Assembly: GCF_000527095.1 (NCBI RefSeq)
Contig: NZ_AZUN01000001.1
Span: forward strand, 1,550,001-1,614,000
DNA: 64,000 bases
Direction of reading: 5' to 3'
Origin: Methylomicrobium lacus LW14
GTDB lineage: Bacteria > Pseudomonadota > Gammaproteobacteria > Methylococcales > Methylomonadaceae
Shown here: positions 35,045 through 44,656 of the stretch, one piece after another
How positions within the stretch are numbered: the first letter of the stretch is position 1
Layout of the letters: each line of letters starts with the position of its first letter
Notes under the pieces: generated by a model
What the model saw: the letters and a program-made list of their open reading frames with translations, nothing else
Databases searched by the model: none
Told to the model about the DNA's origin: nothing
Program-made: the position numbers and the translations under genes

Positions 35045-35686
35045 TTATAACTTTGAATAATTGTCTATCTTTTCGTTGATCTTCGAGATTAAAGCGTCGA
35101 ACCCTTCGCGCTGCAATATGGTGGTGTATTCCGATCTTCTCAAGGCCAGATCGCTGACGCCGTCGGCGATAATATTGATGATGCGCCAACTGTCGCCTTT
35201 TTCCTTCAACCAATAGTCGAATTTATGCGACTTTTCATCCGGCACCTTGAATAGATAATGCACGACAACGCCGCCCCGCGTCGTTTGCTCTTCGTTTTCG
35301 AAAGCGAACGACTCGCCGCCATATTCCTTAAAATTATGCGCGTAAGAGGCGACACTCAATTTACTGAAGACATCGACCAGTTTGTCCTGCTGCTCGCTAG
35401 TCAATTTTTCCCATTCCTTGCCAACCACCACGCGGGCGATCTTGACCAGATCATGACTCTCCGATACAGGCTTAACCAGTTTATCATATCTGCCGGAATA
35501 TCCGAGCGTTTTGCCGTTTTTCATCACCTCGATCAGTTCGGCCTGAAACTTTTCGACGACCGCTCTCGCGCTCATACCGCCAGTTGCTCCGGCAAACGCC
35601 GTGACCGGCACCAGCAGGGATAATACCAGTACAGCCGCCCATTTTGATTGTTTTGCTACCATCATCTTAAAATCTCGAATCTTCAT
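35045..35686 (-). CDS. hpnM: MlaC-like periplasmic carrier, hopanoid-associated HpnM
   Basis: About 213 residues from an ATG at 35686; in-frame ATGs nearby (35695 and 35662) are alternatives because no ribosome site decides. Signal peptide KWAAVLVLSLLVPVTAFA. The Ttg2D/MlaC domain: YDKLVKPVSESHDLVKIARV, WEKLTSEQQDKLVDVFSKLS, YWLKEKGDSWRIINIIADGV. MlaC-type proteins carry lipids across the periplasm. In hopanoid clusters this family is named HpnM. It lies 89 bp after hpnH and is followed immediately by the VacJ-type gene. Confidence 0.88.
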   Translation of the reverse strand: MKIRDFKMMVAKQSKWAAVLVLSLLVPVTAFAGATGGMSARAVVEKFQAELIEVMKNGKTLGYSGRYDKLVKPVSESHDLVKIARVVVGKEWEKLTSEQQDKLVDVFSKLSVASYAHNFKEYGGESFAFENEEQTTRGGVVVHYLFKVPDEKSHKFDYWLKEKGDSWRIINIIADGVSDLALRRSEYTTILQREGFDALISKINEKIDNYSKL

Positions 35687-35773
35687 AAATTGCATGCTTA
35701 ACAACGGACCGCAGGGTGGCGCCTTACGACACCACCCTGCGCAACGACCGAATCGAGCCTGATCGATCCCGAC

Positions 35774-36880
35774 TTATTCGACTCTGATAGGAATACCGGA
35801 AAAAGTCGCCTGGGTTTTGGCTTCCGCATAAACCGGCGCCGGCTCAGGAATCATGTCGCCGCTGGTTTTAGGACCTTTGATTGCGGTCAAAATTCCTTTC
35901 AACGGATTTTTCAACATGTCTTCGACAGCGGTCGCTTCATAGCCGCAATGCGCCATGCAGTTTGCGCACTTCGGATTATTGACCGTACCGTATTTTTCCC
36001 ACGGCGTGGTTTCGAGCAACTCCTTGAAGCTGGATGCATTGCCTTCATCGGCCAACAGATAGCAAGGCTTTTGCCAGCCGAATACGTTACGCGTCGGATT
36101 GCCCCACGGCGTACAGTTATAGCGTTGGTTACCGGCCAAATAATCCAGATACAATGCCGAATGGTTCAATTTCCATTTGCGCTTCTTCTCCTTGCCGATC
36201 CGGAAAATGCCGCGGAACAGCTCCTTGACTTCCCTGCCCTTGATGAAAACGTCCTGTTTCGGCGCGCGCTCGTAGCTGAAGCCCGGCGCAATCGTGACGC
36301 CTTCGACACCGAGTTCGGTCACATAATCGAGAAAATCGGCCACTTCGTGATCTTGTTCGCCCTGGAACAGCGTGCAATTGACGGTGACCCGGAAACCCTT
36401 GCCGAGCGCCAACTGGATCGCTTCGACCGCGCGGTCGAACACGCCTTCCTGGCACACCGACGCATCGTGACGCTCACGCAGACCATCCAGATGCACCGAA
36501 AAAGTCAGATACGGGGACGGCTTATAATCGTCGATCCGTTTTTTCAACAACAAGGCATTCGTGCACAGATACACATATTTCTTGCGTGCGATGATGCCTT
36601 CGACAATTTGCGGCATTTCCTTGTGAATCAGCGGCTCGCCGCCCGGAATCGACACCATCGGCGCATTGCATTCATCGACCGCCTGCATACATTCTTCATA
36701 AGAGAGGCGCTTGTCGAGAATGTCGTCCGGATAATCGATCTTGCCGCATCCCGCGCAGGCCAAGTTACAACGGAACAGCGGCTCCAGCATCAAGACCAAA
36801 GGATACTTCTTGACACCCTTGATTTTTTGCTTGAGCAGATAACTGCCTACGGTCAACTGTTGACGTAATGGAACTCCCAC
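35774..36880 (-). CDS. hpnH: Adenosylhopane synthase HpnH (radical SAM)
   Basis: 368 residues from the GTG at 36880, which has GGAGGG 7 nt upstream and gives the family's usual beginning, GVPLRQQ; the TTG at 36895 is less likely. The radical SAM cluster is CNLACAGC; a second cysteine set lies in CANCMAHCGYE (SPASM-like). Further marks are SIPGGEPLIHKEMP and HLDGLRERHD. It joins a 5'-deoxyadenosyl group to diploptene, the first step of the extended C35 side chain. It is divergent from sqs-shc-hpnG-hpnO. Confidence 0.95.
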   Translation of the reverse strand: MGVPLRQQLTVGSYLLKQKIKGVKKYPLVLMLEPLFRCNLACAGCGKIDYPDDILDKRLSYEECMQAVDECNAPMVSIPGGEPLIHKEMPQIVEGIIARKKYVYLCTNALLLKKRIDDYKPSPYLTFSVHLDGLRERHDASVCQEGVFDRAVEAIQLALGKGFRVTVNCTLFQGEQDHEVADFLDYVTELGVEGVTIAPGFSYERAPKQDVFIKGREVKELFRGIFRIGKEKKRKWKLNHSALYLDYLAGNQRYNCTPWGNPTRNVFGWQKPCYLLADEGNASSFKELLETTPWEKYGTVNNPKCANCMAHCGYEATAVEDMLKNPLKGILTAIKGPKTSGDMIPEPAPVYAEAKTQATFSGIPIRVE

Positions 36881-37343
36881 GAGCAAACCCTCCAAATAAA
36901 TTTCAAAATAATTGCGGATGCGTTCGCTCCGCCATTTTATGAAAATAGCCGCAGGCGCCGCGCCGACTGTTGCACATTAACAACATTTCGGTCACTACAC
37001 TGCCAAAGCCGCTGTTTTCGAGTAAAATAACGCAAAAGAGAGACGCTTTCAGCGTCCATCTGTTTCATTTTGGTTACTAGAATACTCTTTTTTTTCAATC
37101 GACTCCAGTTTTAACAACAAAACATCTGAATTCCGCAACCGATTCGTCGCCGAAAACCACCCTCCCCCATACCGGATAATAAACCCAACACCTTGTTTAT
37201 ACTTGAATTATTAAACCTTAGCGAATGCCAAAGCCAACATATTAGCAACAAAACAACATTACTTTGCAAATTGCCAACAAACAGGCTATCATTGCCAACA
37301 ATGAACAGATGCACCCATTCAACGGGCCAATGGATTACCGCTT
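36881..37343. promoter_or_regulatory. Divergent hpnH/sqs regulatory region with phased direct repeats
   Basis: A 463-bp A+T-rich non-coding gap that must drive both halves of the hopanoid locus. ATTGCCAACAA occurs at 37270-37280 and again at 37291-37301, exactly 21 bp apart (two helical turns), with a looser copy AAAGCCAACAT at 37230-37240, about four turns upstream. Such phasing on one DNA face suits an activator that binds in tandem. The repeats lie 42 to 74 bp before sqs. No other gene is seen; a minus-strand frame of 67 codons here looks random. Confidence 0.5.
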
Positions 37344-38435
37344 ATGAATAAAGATCGAAATTTTTTGAACGACCCTAAATCACTAAGCAAATTGCCTGAC
37401 GACGCCTTTCAGACTGAGCTGCTTAAGGGCGTTTCGAGAACCTTTGCGCTGACGATTCCGCAGCTGCCGGCCCCGCTGTATGGCCCGGTCGCCAATGCTT
37501 ATTTGTTGTGCCGCATCGTCGATACGATCGAAGACGAGGTGTCGCTGACGCCGGAACAAAAAAGCTATTTTTGTTCCGAATTTATCGACGTGGTCAAAAC
37601 CGGGCTCAATTCCGAGTCGTTTGCGGCCGAGTTAGCGCCCTTGCTGTCCGAAAAGACGCTGCCCGCCGAGCACACCCTGATTCATGTGATGCCGCGCGTG
37701 ATCGAAATCACGCATTCGTTCGATCAGGAACAGATCGACGCGCTGGCCGACTGCGTCGCGACGATGGCCGAGGGCATGTCCGCATTCCAGTCGCAAAACC
37801 TGCAACACGGCCTGGCCAGACTCGCCGACCTGGACAAATACTGTTATTACGTCGCCGGCTGCGTCGGCGAAATGTTGGCCAAACTCTTTTGCCATTACTC
37901 GCCGGCAATCGCGGAGCACAGAGAAGAGCTTCTGCGTTTGTCGGTCTCTTTTGGCCAAGGCTTGCAAATGACCAATATATTGAAAGACATCTGGGACGAT
38001 GCGGAACGCGGCGTCTGCTGGCTGCCGCAGGACATTTTCCGCGAAGCCGGCTTCGACCTGAAGAAGCGGGCTCCGGATGCGAATGATCCGAATTACAAGA
38101 AGGGCTTGACGCATCTGATCGGCATCGCGCACGGCCATTTGCACAATGCCTTGCGCTACACCCAATTGCTGCCGGCGCATGAGACCGGTCTCAGAAACTT
38201 TTGCCTGTGGGCGCTCGGCATGGCGGTGCTGACCCTGAAAAAGATCAAGCACCACCTCGATTTCGACCGCTCCGAGCAAGTCAAGATTTCCAGGAAAAGC
38301 GTGAAGGCGACGATTGTCGCCACCAAATTGACCGTACGCAGCAATCTGCTGCTCAGCATGCTTTTCCATATTGCCGGACGGGAACTCAAGACCCCCGACT
38401 GGCAATACAGTGAACAAACTCAACTAGCTCAATAA
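37344..38435 (+). CDS. sqs: Squalene synthase (single-enzyme, eukaryote-like type)
   Basis: 363 residues, which fits squalene synthase rather than the shorter HpnC or HpnD proteins. The substrate-binding Asp motifs are CRIVDTIEDE and TNILKDIWDDAERG; LKGVSRTFALTIPQLP is at the N-terminus, and KYCYYVAGCVGEML fits. It joins two farnesyl diphosphates and reduces them to squalene. No HpnC/D/E genes are present here, supporting the one-enzyme route known from methylococcal bacteria. shc follows 17 bp later. Confidence 0.9.
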   Translation: MNKDRNFLNDPKSLSKLPDDAFQTELLKGVSRTFALTIPQLPAPLYGPVANAYLLCRIVDTIEDEVSLTPEQKSYFCSEFIDVVKTGLNSESFAAELAPLLSEKTLPAEHTLIHVMPRVIEITHSFDQEQIDALADCVATMAEGMSAFQSQNLQHGLARLADLDKYCYYVAGCVGEMLAKLFCHYSPAIAEHREELLRLSVSFGQGLQMTNILKDIWDDAERGVCWLPQDIFREAGFDLKKRAPDANDPNYKKGLTHLIGIAHGHLHNALRYTQLLPAHETGLRNFCLWALGMAVLTLKKIKHHLDFDRSEQVKISRKSVKATIVATKLTVRSNLLLSMLFHIAGRELKTPDWQYSEQTQLAQ

Positions 38436-38452
38436 GTCATTAAGGACACCCC

Positions 38453-40408
38453 ATGTTTACCGATGCTGCCACACAGATAAATACCGGCGATGCTCCTAGC
38501 TCATCGACACCGATACAATCTCATGCCTACGATCTCGACCGAGCGATCAAAAAAGCCCAGGACAGCCTGATCAAGCTGCAAGACCCTAGCGGATTCTGGG
38601 TTTTCGAACTCGAAGCCGACTGCACGATACCGTCCGAATACATCATGATGATGCATTTCATCGACGACATCGATCAGACGCTGCAAAGCAAGATCGCCAA
38701 CTATCTGCGTTCGCGCCAGGCCGAAGACGGCAGTTATCCGCTGTTTACCGGCGGCCCCGGCGACCTCAGCTGCAGCGTGAAAGTCTATTACGCGCTGAAG
38801 ATGGCCGGCGACGACATCGATGCGCCGCACATGAAGCAGCTGCGCGAATGGATTTTGAGTCAGGGCGGCGCCGCGAAAGCGAATGTGTTCACCCGGATTG
38901 CCTTGGCCACCTTCGGGCAGCTGCCATGGCGCGGCGTGCCTTATATCCCGGTCGAAATCATGTTGTTCCCGAAATGGTTTCCGTTCCATCTGGACAAAGT
39001 CTCCTACTGGTCCCGGACCGTGATGGTGCCGTTGTTCATCCTGTGCAGCATGCAGGCGCAGGCGAAGAACCCGCACAAGGTCAGCGTGCTCGAATTGTTC
39101 ACCGTGCATCCCGACGAGGAGCAGCATTATTTCCCGGAAAGAACCCTGCTGAACAAGATCTTCCTGGGCCTGGACAAATTGGGCCGCCTGACCGCGCCCC
39201 TGATCCCGAAAAAAATGCATGACCGCGCGATCGAAAAAGCGCTGGCCTGGTTCACCGAGCGCCTGAACGGCGAAGACGGACTCGGCGGCATTTTCCCGGC
39301 GATGATCAATGCCTATGAATCGATGCTGCTGCTCGGCATGCCGGAAGATCATCCGAATGTGGTGATCGCGCGCCAATCGATCGACAAGCTGCTGGTGATC
39401 AATGAAGACGACGCCTATTGCCAACCGTGCCTATCTCCGGTTTGGGATACCGGGCTGGCCTCACTGGCCTTACAGGAAGTGGACCGGGACGGCAACCGGG
39501 ACAACCTGGCCCGAGCCTATGACTGGCTCAAAAGCAAACAATTGAAGGATGAACCGGGCGACTGGCAGATCTCGAAGCCGGACTTGCCAGGCGGCGGCTG
39601 GGCGTTCCAGTTCAACAATCCGCATTATCCCGATGTTGACGATACCGCGGTGGTCGCCTTCGCGATGGCCGACTCCGATCTGCCCGGCATGGAAGAACCG
39701 GTGCAACGCGCGACCCGCTGGATCGAGGGCATGCAGTCGAAAAACGGCGGCTACGGCGCCTTCGATGTCGATAATACCCACTATTATCTGAACGAGATTC
39801 CGTTCGCCGACCACGGCGCCCTGCTCGATCCGCCGACCGCCGATGTCAGCGCGCGCTGTGCGATGTTGATGGCTAAGGTGGCCAGAGAACATCAGCAATA
39901 TCTGCCGGCGCTCGAACGCACGATAGCCTATCTGCGCAGCGAGCAGGAAGCCGACGGCTCCTGGTTCGGCCGCTGGGGCACCAACTACATTTACGGCACC
40001 TGGTCGGTGCTCTTGGGCCTCGAGCAGACCGGCCTGCCGAAAGACGATCCGATGTACCGGAAAGCCGTAAAATGGCTGAAGAGCGTGCAGCGCGAAGACG
40101 GCGGCTGGGGCGAAGACAATTTCAGCTTCCACGACACCAACTTCAGCGGCAAATACCGTTTCAGCACCGCGTTCCAGACCGCCTGGGCCGTGCTCGCGCT
40201 GATCGCGGCCGGCGAAGCGAAGAGCCCGGAAGTCAAAGCCGGCATCGACTTTATCCTGCACAAGCAGCAGGCCGACGGCTTCTGGAACGACAAATGCTTC
40301 ACCGCGCCCGGCTTTCCGCGCGTGTTTTATCTGAAATATCACGGTTACGACAAGTTCTTCCCGCTGTGGGCACTGGCGCGTTACCGTAACGAGTTAGCGA
40401 AGCCGTGA
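38453..40408 (+). CDS. shc: Squalene-hopene cyclase
   Basis: 651 residues. The catalytic acid motif DVDDTAV has Asp394, Asp396 and Asp397 (DxDD). Several QW repeats are visible (QADGFWNDK, QEADGSWFGRWG, QREDGGWGED, QSKNGGYGAFD). It cyclises squalene to hopene/diplopterol at the membrane. Product of sqs is its substrate; its stop overlaps the hpnG GTG (GTGA), so expression is coupled. Confidence 0.96.
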   Translation: MFTDAATQINTGDAPSSSTPIQSHAYDLDRAIKKAQDSLIKLQDPSGFWVFELEADCTIPSEYIMMMHFIDDIDQTLQSKIANYLRSRQAEDGSYPLFTGGPGDLSCSVKVYYALKMAGDDIDAPHMKQLREWILSQGGAAKANVFTRIALATFGQLPWRGVPYIPVEIMLFPKWFPFHLDKVSYWSRTVMVPLFILCSMQAQAKNPHKVSVLELFTVHPDEEQHYFPERTLLNKIFLGLDKLGRLTAPLIPKKMHDRAIEKALAWFTERLNGEDGLGGIFPAMINAYESMLLLGMPEDHPNVVIARQSIDKLLVINEDDAYCQPCLSPVWDTGLASLALQEVDRDGNRDNLARAYDWLKSKQLKDEPGDWQISKPDLPGGGWAFQFNNPHYPDVDDTAVVAFAMADSDLPGMEEPVQRATRWIEGMQSKNGGYGAFDVDNTHYYLNEIPFADHGALLDPPTADVSARCAMLMAKVAREHQQYLPALERTIAYLRSEQEADGSWFGRWGTNYIYGTWSVLLGLEQTGLPKDDPMYRKAVKWLKSVQREDGGWGEDNFSFHDTNFSGKYRFSTAFQTAWAVLALIAAGEAKSPEVKAGIDFILHKQQADGFWNDKCFTAPGFPRVFYLKYHGYDKFFPLWALARYRNELAKP

Positions 40409-41160
40409 TCACCGGTATCGTTGTCGCACTGCCCGAAGAGATTGTCACGCTGACCTCCAAACGCATTGACAAAGGTCATTGCGTGTTTATCCGCGACAAG
40501 ATTCTAGTTGCCTGTGCGGGCATGGGGCCGGTCAACGCGACCGCCGCGGCCGAACTGTTGATCGCGAAAGGCGCGTCCCAACTGCTCAGTTGGGGCTGCG
40601 CCGCGGCACTCGACCCGTCTCTGCAGGCGGGCGACCTGACGCTGGCAGACCGCCTGCTCGATGCCAACAACGAAGAAATTGCGGTCAATGCCGACTGGCT
40701 CGACCACTGCCTGCCTGTGTTGACCGGCGCCTTGGCCGACAACCGGGGACAAGCCGTTTTACATATCGGCCTGTTGACCGAAAGCACCACCGTCGTGACC
40801 TCGGGCAAAGCCAAAAAACAGCTGTATTCGTTTACGGGAGCGCTGGCGCTCGACATGGAAAGCAATGCGGTCGCAAAGGTTGCGCAACAGCACGGCCTGC
40901 CTTTTCTGGCGATCCGCGCAATTGCCGACCCGGCCGGCATGGGGCTGCCGGAAGCGGTCGTTTACGCGACCAATGCCGACGGCGAGGTGTCCATCGGAAA
41001 ATTATTACAGTATCTGGCCCTACACCCTGCACAACTGCCGGATCTGATAAGACTCGGCAACTATTTCAACAAGGCCAAACAGACTTTGAAACGGGCCGCA
41101 GGCCGGCTCGAATCGATCGCCGAATTCAATTGTCCGCCGGCCGACCGGCAAACCTCTTGA
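40405..41160 (+). CDS. hpnG: Adenosylhopane nucleosidase HpnG
   Basis: 251 residues from a GTG that overlaps the shc stop. A phosphorylase/nucleosidase superfamily protein: VACAGMGPVNATAAAELLIA, LLSWGCAAALDP, and LALDMESNAVAKVAQQHGLP with the ribose-binding Met-Glu. In hopanoid synthesis it removes adenine from adenosylhopane, giving phosphoribosylhopane or ribosylhopane. Context with hpnH, shc and hpnO fixes the assignment. Confidence 0.92.
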   Translation: MITGIVVALPEEIVTLTSKRIDKGHCVFIRDKILVACAGMGPVNATAAAELLIAKGASQLLSWGCAAALDPSLQAGDLTLADRLLDANNEEIAVNADWLDHCLPVLTGALADNRGQAVLHIGLLTESTTVVTSGKAKKQLYSFTGALALDMESNAVAKVAQQHGLPFLAIRAIADPAGMGLPEAVVYATNADGEVSIGKLLQYLALHPAQLPDLIRLGNYFNKAKQTLKRAAGRLESIAEFNCPPADRQTS

Positions 41161-41220
41161 CCGGCTTTTTTTAAAAGCTTTTTGCCCTCCCAACACTTAC
41201 CAACGAAAGACCGTTCATTT

Positions 41221-42612
41221 ATGTCATTCAGCATCGCCGAGCTTTTTGCTCAACACAGCACCGATAAATTCGATCTGCACGAACAGTTTCTGAACAACCA
41301 GATGGTTCGGGTATTAAAAACGATCGGCTATGACCGCCACTATCAGCGCGCGGCCGGCCAGTATCTTTATGATCAACAGGGTCACGAATATCTGGACCTG
41401 TTGAGCGGCTTCGGCGTCTTCGCGATCGGCCGTAATCATCCGACCGTAATCAGCGCCCTGCATGAGACCCTGACCCTGGAATTGCCGAATCTGGTGCAAT
41501 TGGACGTATCGGTGCTGAGCGGCCTGTTGGCGCAGGAAATCCTGAAGACCACGCCGGACAATCTGACCAAGATGTTCTTCTGCAACTCCGGCACCGAAGC
41601 GGTCGAAGCGGCAATCAAATTCGCCCGCTACACGACCAAGCGCGAAAAAATCGTGTTCTGCGAACATGCCTACCACGGCCTGACGATGGGGGCTTTGTCG
41701 CTGAACGGCGAGCCGATCTTCCGCGAAGGCTTCGGCCCGCTGTTGCCGGGCTGCAGCGCAGTGCCGTTCAATGACCTGAAGGCGCTGGAACAGGCGTTGA
41801 GCAACAAAGACGTCGCGGCCTTCATCGTCGAGCCGATCCAGGGCAAGGGCGTGAACATTCCGGACGACGATTACCTGCCCGAAGTCGAAAAACTCTGCAA
41901 AAAATACGGCACCTTGTTCGTCGCCGACGAAGTGCAGACCGGAATCGGCCGGACCGGCAAGTTCTGGGCGGTCGAACACTGGGATGTGAAGCCGGACATG
42001 ATCTGCATGGCGAAAGCCCTGTCAGGCGGTTTCGTGCCGGTCGGCGGGGTCGCGATGACCACCAAGGTCATGGACAGCGTCTATAACCGGATGGACCGCG
42101 CGGTCGTGCACGGCTCGACGTTCTCGAAGAACAACATGGCGATGTCCGCCGGCCTTGCGACCCTGCATGTGATGCGGGAAGAAAACCTGGTCGAGAACAG
42201 CGCGAAAGTCGGCGACGAGATCATCGCCACGCTGAATGCGATGGCCTCGAAATACGAATTCCTGAAGGAAGCGCGCGGCAAGGGCATGATGATCGCGATC
42301 GAATTCAACGCCCCGAAGAGCCTGACCCTGAAAGCGGCCTGGGCGATGCTCGAAGCGGCGAACAAAGGCCTGTTCTGCCAAATGATCACGATCCCGCTGT
42401 TCAAGGAACACCGGATTCTGACGCAGGTGGCCGGCCACGGCATGAACGTGGTCAAACTGCTGCCGCCGTTGAACCTGACACAGAAAGACCGCGACCATAT
42501 CATTACTTCCTTCGACAAGACGATCTCCGATACGCATCAAATCTCCGGCGCCATCTGGGACTTGGGCAAAAATCTTGCCAGCCATGCGTTGAAAGGCAAA
42601 ACCGGAAACTAG
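41221..42612 (+). CDS. hpnO: HpnO aminotransferase (aminobacteriohopanetriol synthesis)
   Basis: 463 residues from the ATG at 41221 (the longer frame starts at a TTG). Class III PLP enzyme: NSGTEAVEAAIKFARYTTKR, EHAYHGLTMGALSLNG, VADEVQTGIGRTGKFWAVEH, and the PLP lysine in MAKALSGGFVPVGG. It aminates the ribosylhopane-derived aldehyde to make aminobacteriohopanetriol, precursor of aminotetrol and aminopentol typical of methanotrophs. It follows hpnG in the same direction. Confidence 0.92.
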   Translation: MSFSIAELFAQHSTDKFDLHEQFLNNQMVRVLKTIGYDRHYQRAAGQYLYDQQGHEYLDLLSGFGVFAIGRNHPTVISALHETLTLELPNLVQLDVSVLSGLLAQEILKTTPDNLTKMFFCNSGTEAVEAAIKFARYTTKREKIVFCEHAYHGLTMGALSLNGEPIFREGFGPLLPGCSAVPFNDLKALEQALSNKDVAAFIVEPIQGKGVNIPDDDYLPEVEKLCKKYGTLFVADEVQTGIGRTGKFWAVEHWDVKPDMICMAKALSGGFVPVGGVAMTTKVMDSVYNRMDRAVVHGSTFSKNNMAMSAGLATLHVMREENLVENSAKVGDEIIATLNAMASKYEFLKEARGKGMMIAIEFNAPKSLTLKAAWAMLEAANKGLFCQMITIPLFKEHRILTQVAGHGMNVVKLLPPLNLTQKDRDHIITSFDKTISDTHQISGAIWDLGKNLASHALKGKTGN

Positions 42613-42621
42613 GTGAATTGA

Positions 42622-42981
42622 ATGATGAAAACATTATTAAAATTGTGTTTAATAGCCCTGGCGTTGATGCAAGCCCATCCGGCCGCCGCGCACGCGGTGG
42701 TGACTGACTATTCGCTGAAAATGCAGCCGATCCGCGCGAATCAGCCCGACAAGGTCGTGATGACCTTCAACTCGCAAGTCGAGATCGGCTTGTCGCAGGT
42801 CTTTCTGGTGAGCAAAGGCGATAAGCACGACATGCTGAAGATCGGTGCCGGCGAGAAACAAGGCCAGCTCATCGTCGAAGTGCCGGCGTTGGCTCCCGGC
42901 GATTACGCGATCAAGTTCAAGGTCTTTGCCGCCGACGGCCATTTGACCGAAGACGTGATCCATTTTTCTGTAGCACAATAA
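42622..42981 (+). CDS. copC: CopC-domain periplasmic copper-binding protein
   Basis: 119 residues. The signal peptide (LCLIALALMQA) is expected to be cut before His in AAA-HAVV, leaving the N-terminal His that binds Cu(II) in CopC. The C-terminal DGHLTEDVIHFSV supplies the other conserved Asp and His ligands. It is followed by copD at 17 bp. Copper uptake or handling is of special weight in organisms with copper methane monooxygenase. Confidence 0.88.
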   Translation: MMKTLLKLCLIALALMQAHPAAAHAVVTDYSLKMQPIRANQPDKVVMTFNSQVEIGLSQVFLVSKGDKHDMLKIGAGEKQGQLIVEVPALAPGDYAIKFKVFAADGHLTEDVIHFSVAQ

Positions 42982-42997
42982 ATAAGTTTTTGATTTT

Positions 42998-44653
42998 ATG
43001 GCGGGTATAGCAGACTTTCTCGACTCCCTGATTGGCGGTTTCGATCTCATTTGTTTTTGTCTCACAGTCGGAAGCCTGTTCTGGGGACTTTTTGTTTTGC
43101 GTCCCTGGGAACAGCAACGCGGCTACAATGCGGCGCTGCTGCACAGAACGACCACCTTGTTATACAAAGGCGGCTTTTATCTGGCGGGCGCCCAGCTTTT
43201 CAAGATCATCCTGAAGATCTGGCTGATGACCGCCGTGCTCGAACGCTGGCCGTTTCCAGAGTTTGCCGAAACCACGCAATTCATCGGCGGCGTGATTCGC
43301 ACCCTGCTGGCCTTGGCGCTGGCTTTCTATTGCCGGCAGGTATTGCATCACCATGCCGATTCAAAAGCACACTGGATCATTGCGAGCGTCGTCGCGCTGC
43401 CGTTGATCATTTCCGGCGCCTGGCTCGTGCATGCGGCCGGACGTTTCGATAATAAAGCGCTGCTGATGGCGCTGACCGTCGCGCATCAACTGGCCGCCGC
43501 GGCCTGGATCGGCGGCGTCTTGCAGCTGGTGAATGTCTGGCTGCTGAAATACCGCGAGCAGATTCAGGCCAATTTATGGCCGTTTCTGCTGAAACGCTTT
43601 TCGATCTTCGGCATCGCTTCGGTCAGCTTGTTGCTCCTTACCGGTACGCCGATCGCGCTGCAATACATCACGACCTGGAACGGATTGGTCGGCACCGGCT
43701 ACGGCAACCTGTTGCTGGTCAAGGTCGTGCTGCTGTCGCTCGCGTTGGGCTTTGCCTGGCTGAACCGCAGCGCAGTACTCGCTTACGGCATCAGCGGCGA
43801 TACGACCCGCTTAAATCGCAGTGTGCCCTATTACATCGAAGCCGAAACCTTCATTTTGATCACGCTGCTGTTTACCGCGGCCAGTCTCGCCTCGCAGCCG
43901 CCGGCGATCGACATTCCGAACTTGACCGCGGGTTGGCAGGAAGTGCTGAATACCTTTCATCCGCAAATCCCGCAAACCACCTCACCGACCCATACTGCGC
44001 TGATTGCGGGCGAAGCCGGCCGCGTCGCGATCATCGGCCAGGTGCCTTCGATCGCGGCGACAGAATGGTCGAATTACAACCACAACATCGCAGGTATTTT
44101 CCTGACCGCGATGAGCTTCTTCGCGATGCTGTCCTATCTGAAGTCGCCGGCCGCGTCCCTCGACCGCTTTTTTGCGCTGATCAAATTCTGGCCGATCGGT
44201 TTCGTGCTGCTGGGCATCTTTCTGTTTTTCCGCAGCGATGCGGAAACCTGGCCCTTGGGCCCGATTGGTTTCTGGGAAAGCACGTTCAACAACGGCGAGG
44301 TCTTGCAGCACCGGATCGCGACGCTGCTGGTGTTCGTGCTCGGCGTGATCGAAATCAGAGCCCGCATGCAGGGCAATCAAAACACCCGCCTGCCGCTGGT
44401 ATTCCCGGTGCTTGCGGCCTTCGGTGGACTGATGTTGCTGACCCATTCGCATATCGGCTTTCAGGCCAAGAGCGCCTTTCTGATTCAGGTCGGCCATACC
44501 ACGATGGGTATTTTCGCCCTGATTCTCGCCTCCGGCCGCTGGCTCGAGTTGAAACTCGACAAGCCCGGCAAGGACATTGCCGGTTTTCTATCTGTTGCGG
44601 CTCTGTTTCAAATGGGGCTTATTCTGATGTTCTATCGCGAACCCCTGTACTAA
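42998..44653 (+). CDS. copD: CopD-family copper transport membrane protein
   Basis: 551 residues with about 12 or more transmembrane helices. The first part (1-310) is a classic CopD domain: HRTTTLLYKGGFYL, VAHQLAAAAWIGGVLQLVNV, GTPIALQYITTWNGLVGTGY and GNLLLVKVVLLSLALGFAWLN. The second part (320-551) adds a further helix bundle with LLTHSHIGFQAKSAFLIQVG and GHTTMGIFALIL, rich in His, not found in short CopD proteins. With CopC it would pass copper into the cytoplasm. The next gene, dxs copy 2, begins 3 bp after its stop. Confidence 0.88.
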   Translation: MAGIADFLDSLIGGFDLICFCLTVGSLFWGLFVLRPWEQQRGYNAALLHRTTTLLYKGGFYLAGAQLFKIILKIWLMTAVLERWPFPEFAETTQFIGGVIRTLLALALAFYCRQVLHHHADSKAHWIIASVVALPLIISGAWLVHAAGRFDNKALLMALTVAHQLAAAAWIGGVLQLVNVWLLKYREQIQANLWPFLLKRFSIFGIASVSLLLLTGTPIALQYITTWNGLVGTGYGNLLLVKVVLLSLALGFAWLNRSAVLAYGISGDTTRLNRSVPYYIEAETFILITLLFTAASLASQPPAIDIPNLTAGWQEVLNTFHPQIPQTTSPTHTALIAGEAGRVAIIGQVPSIAATEWSNYNHNIAGIFLTAMSFFAMLSYLKSPAASLDRFFALIKFWPIGFVLLGIFLFFRSDAETWPLGPIGFWESTFNNGEVLQHRIATLLVFVLGVIEIRARMQGNQNTRLPLVFPVLAAFGGLMLLTHSHIGFQAKSAFLIQVGHTTMGIFALILASGRWLELKLDKPGKDIAGFLSVAALFQMGLILMFYREPLY

Positions 44654-44656
44654 ATT

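Noticed and set aside
37111..37314. A 67-codon minus-strand frame in the hpnH-sqs gap.
   Set aside because: No ribosome site and it covers the phased repeats; composition not protein-like.
38501..39424. A 307-codon frame opposite the shc gene.
   Set aside because: Antisense shadow with no ribosome site or motif.
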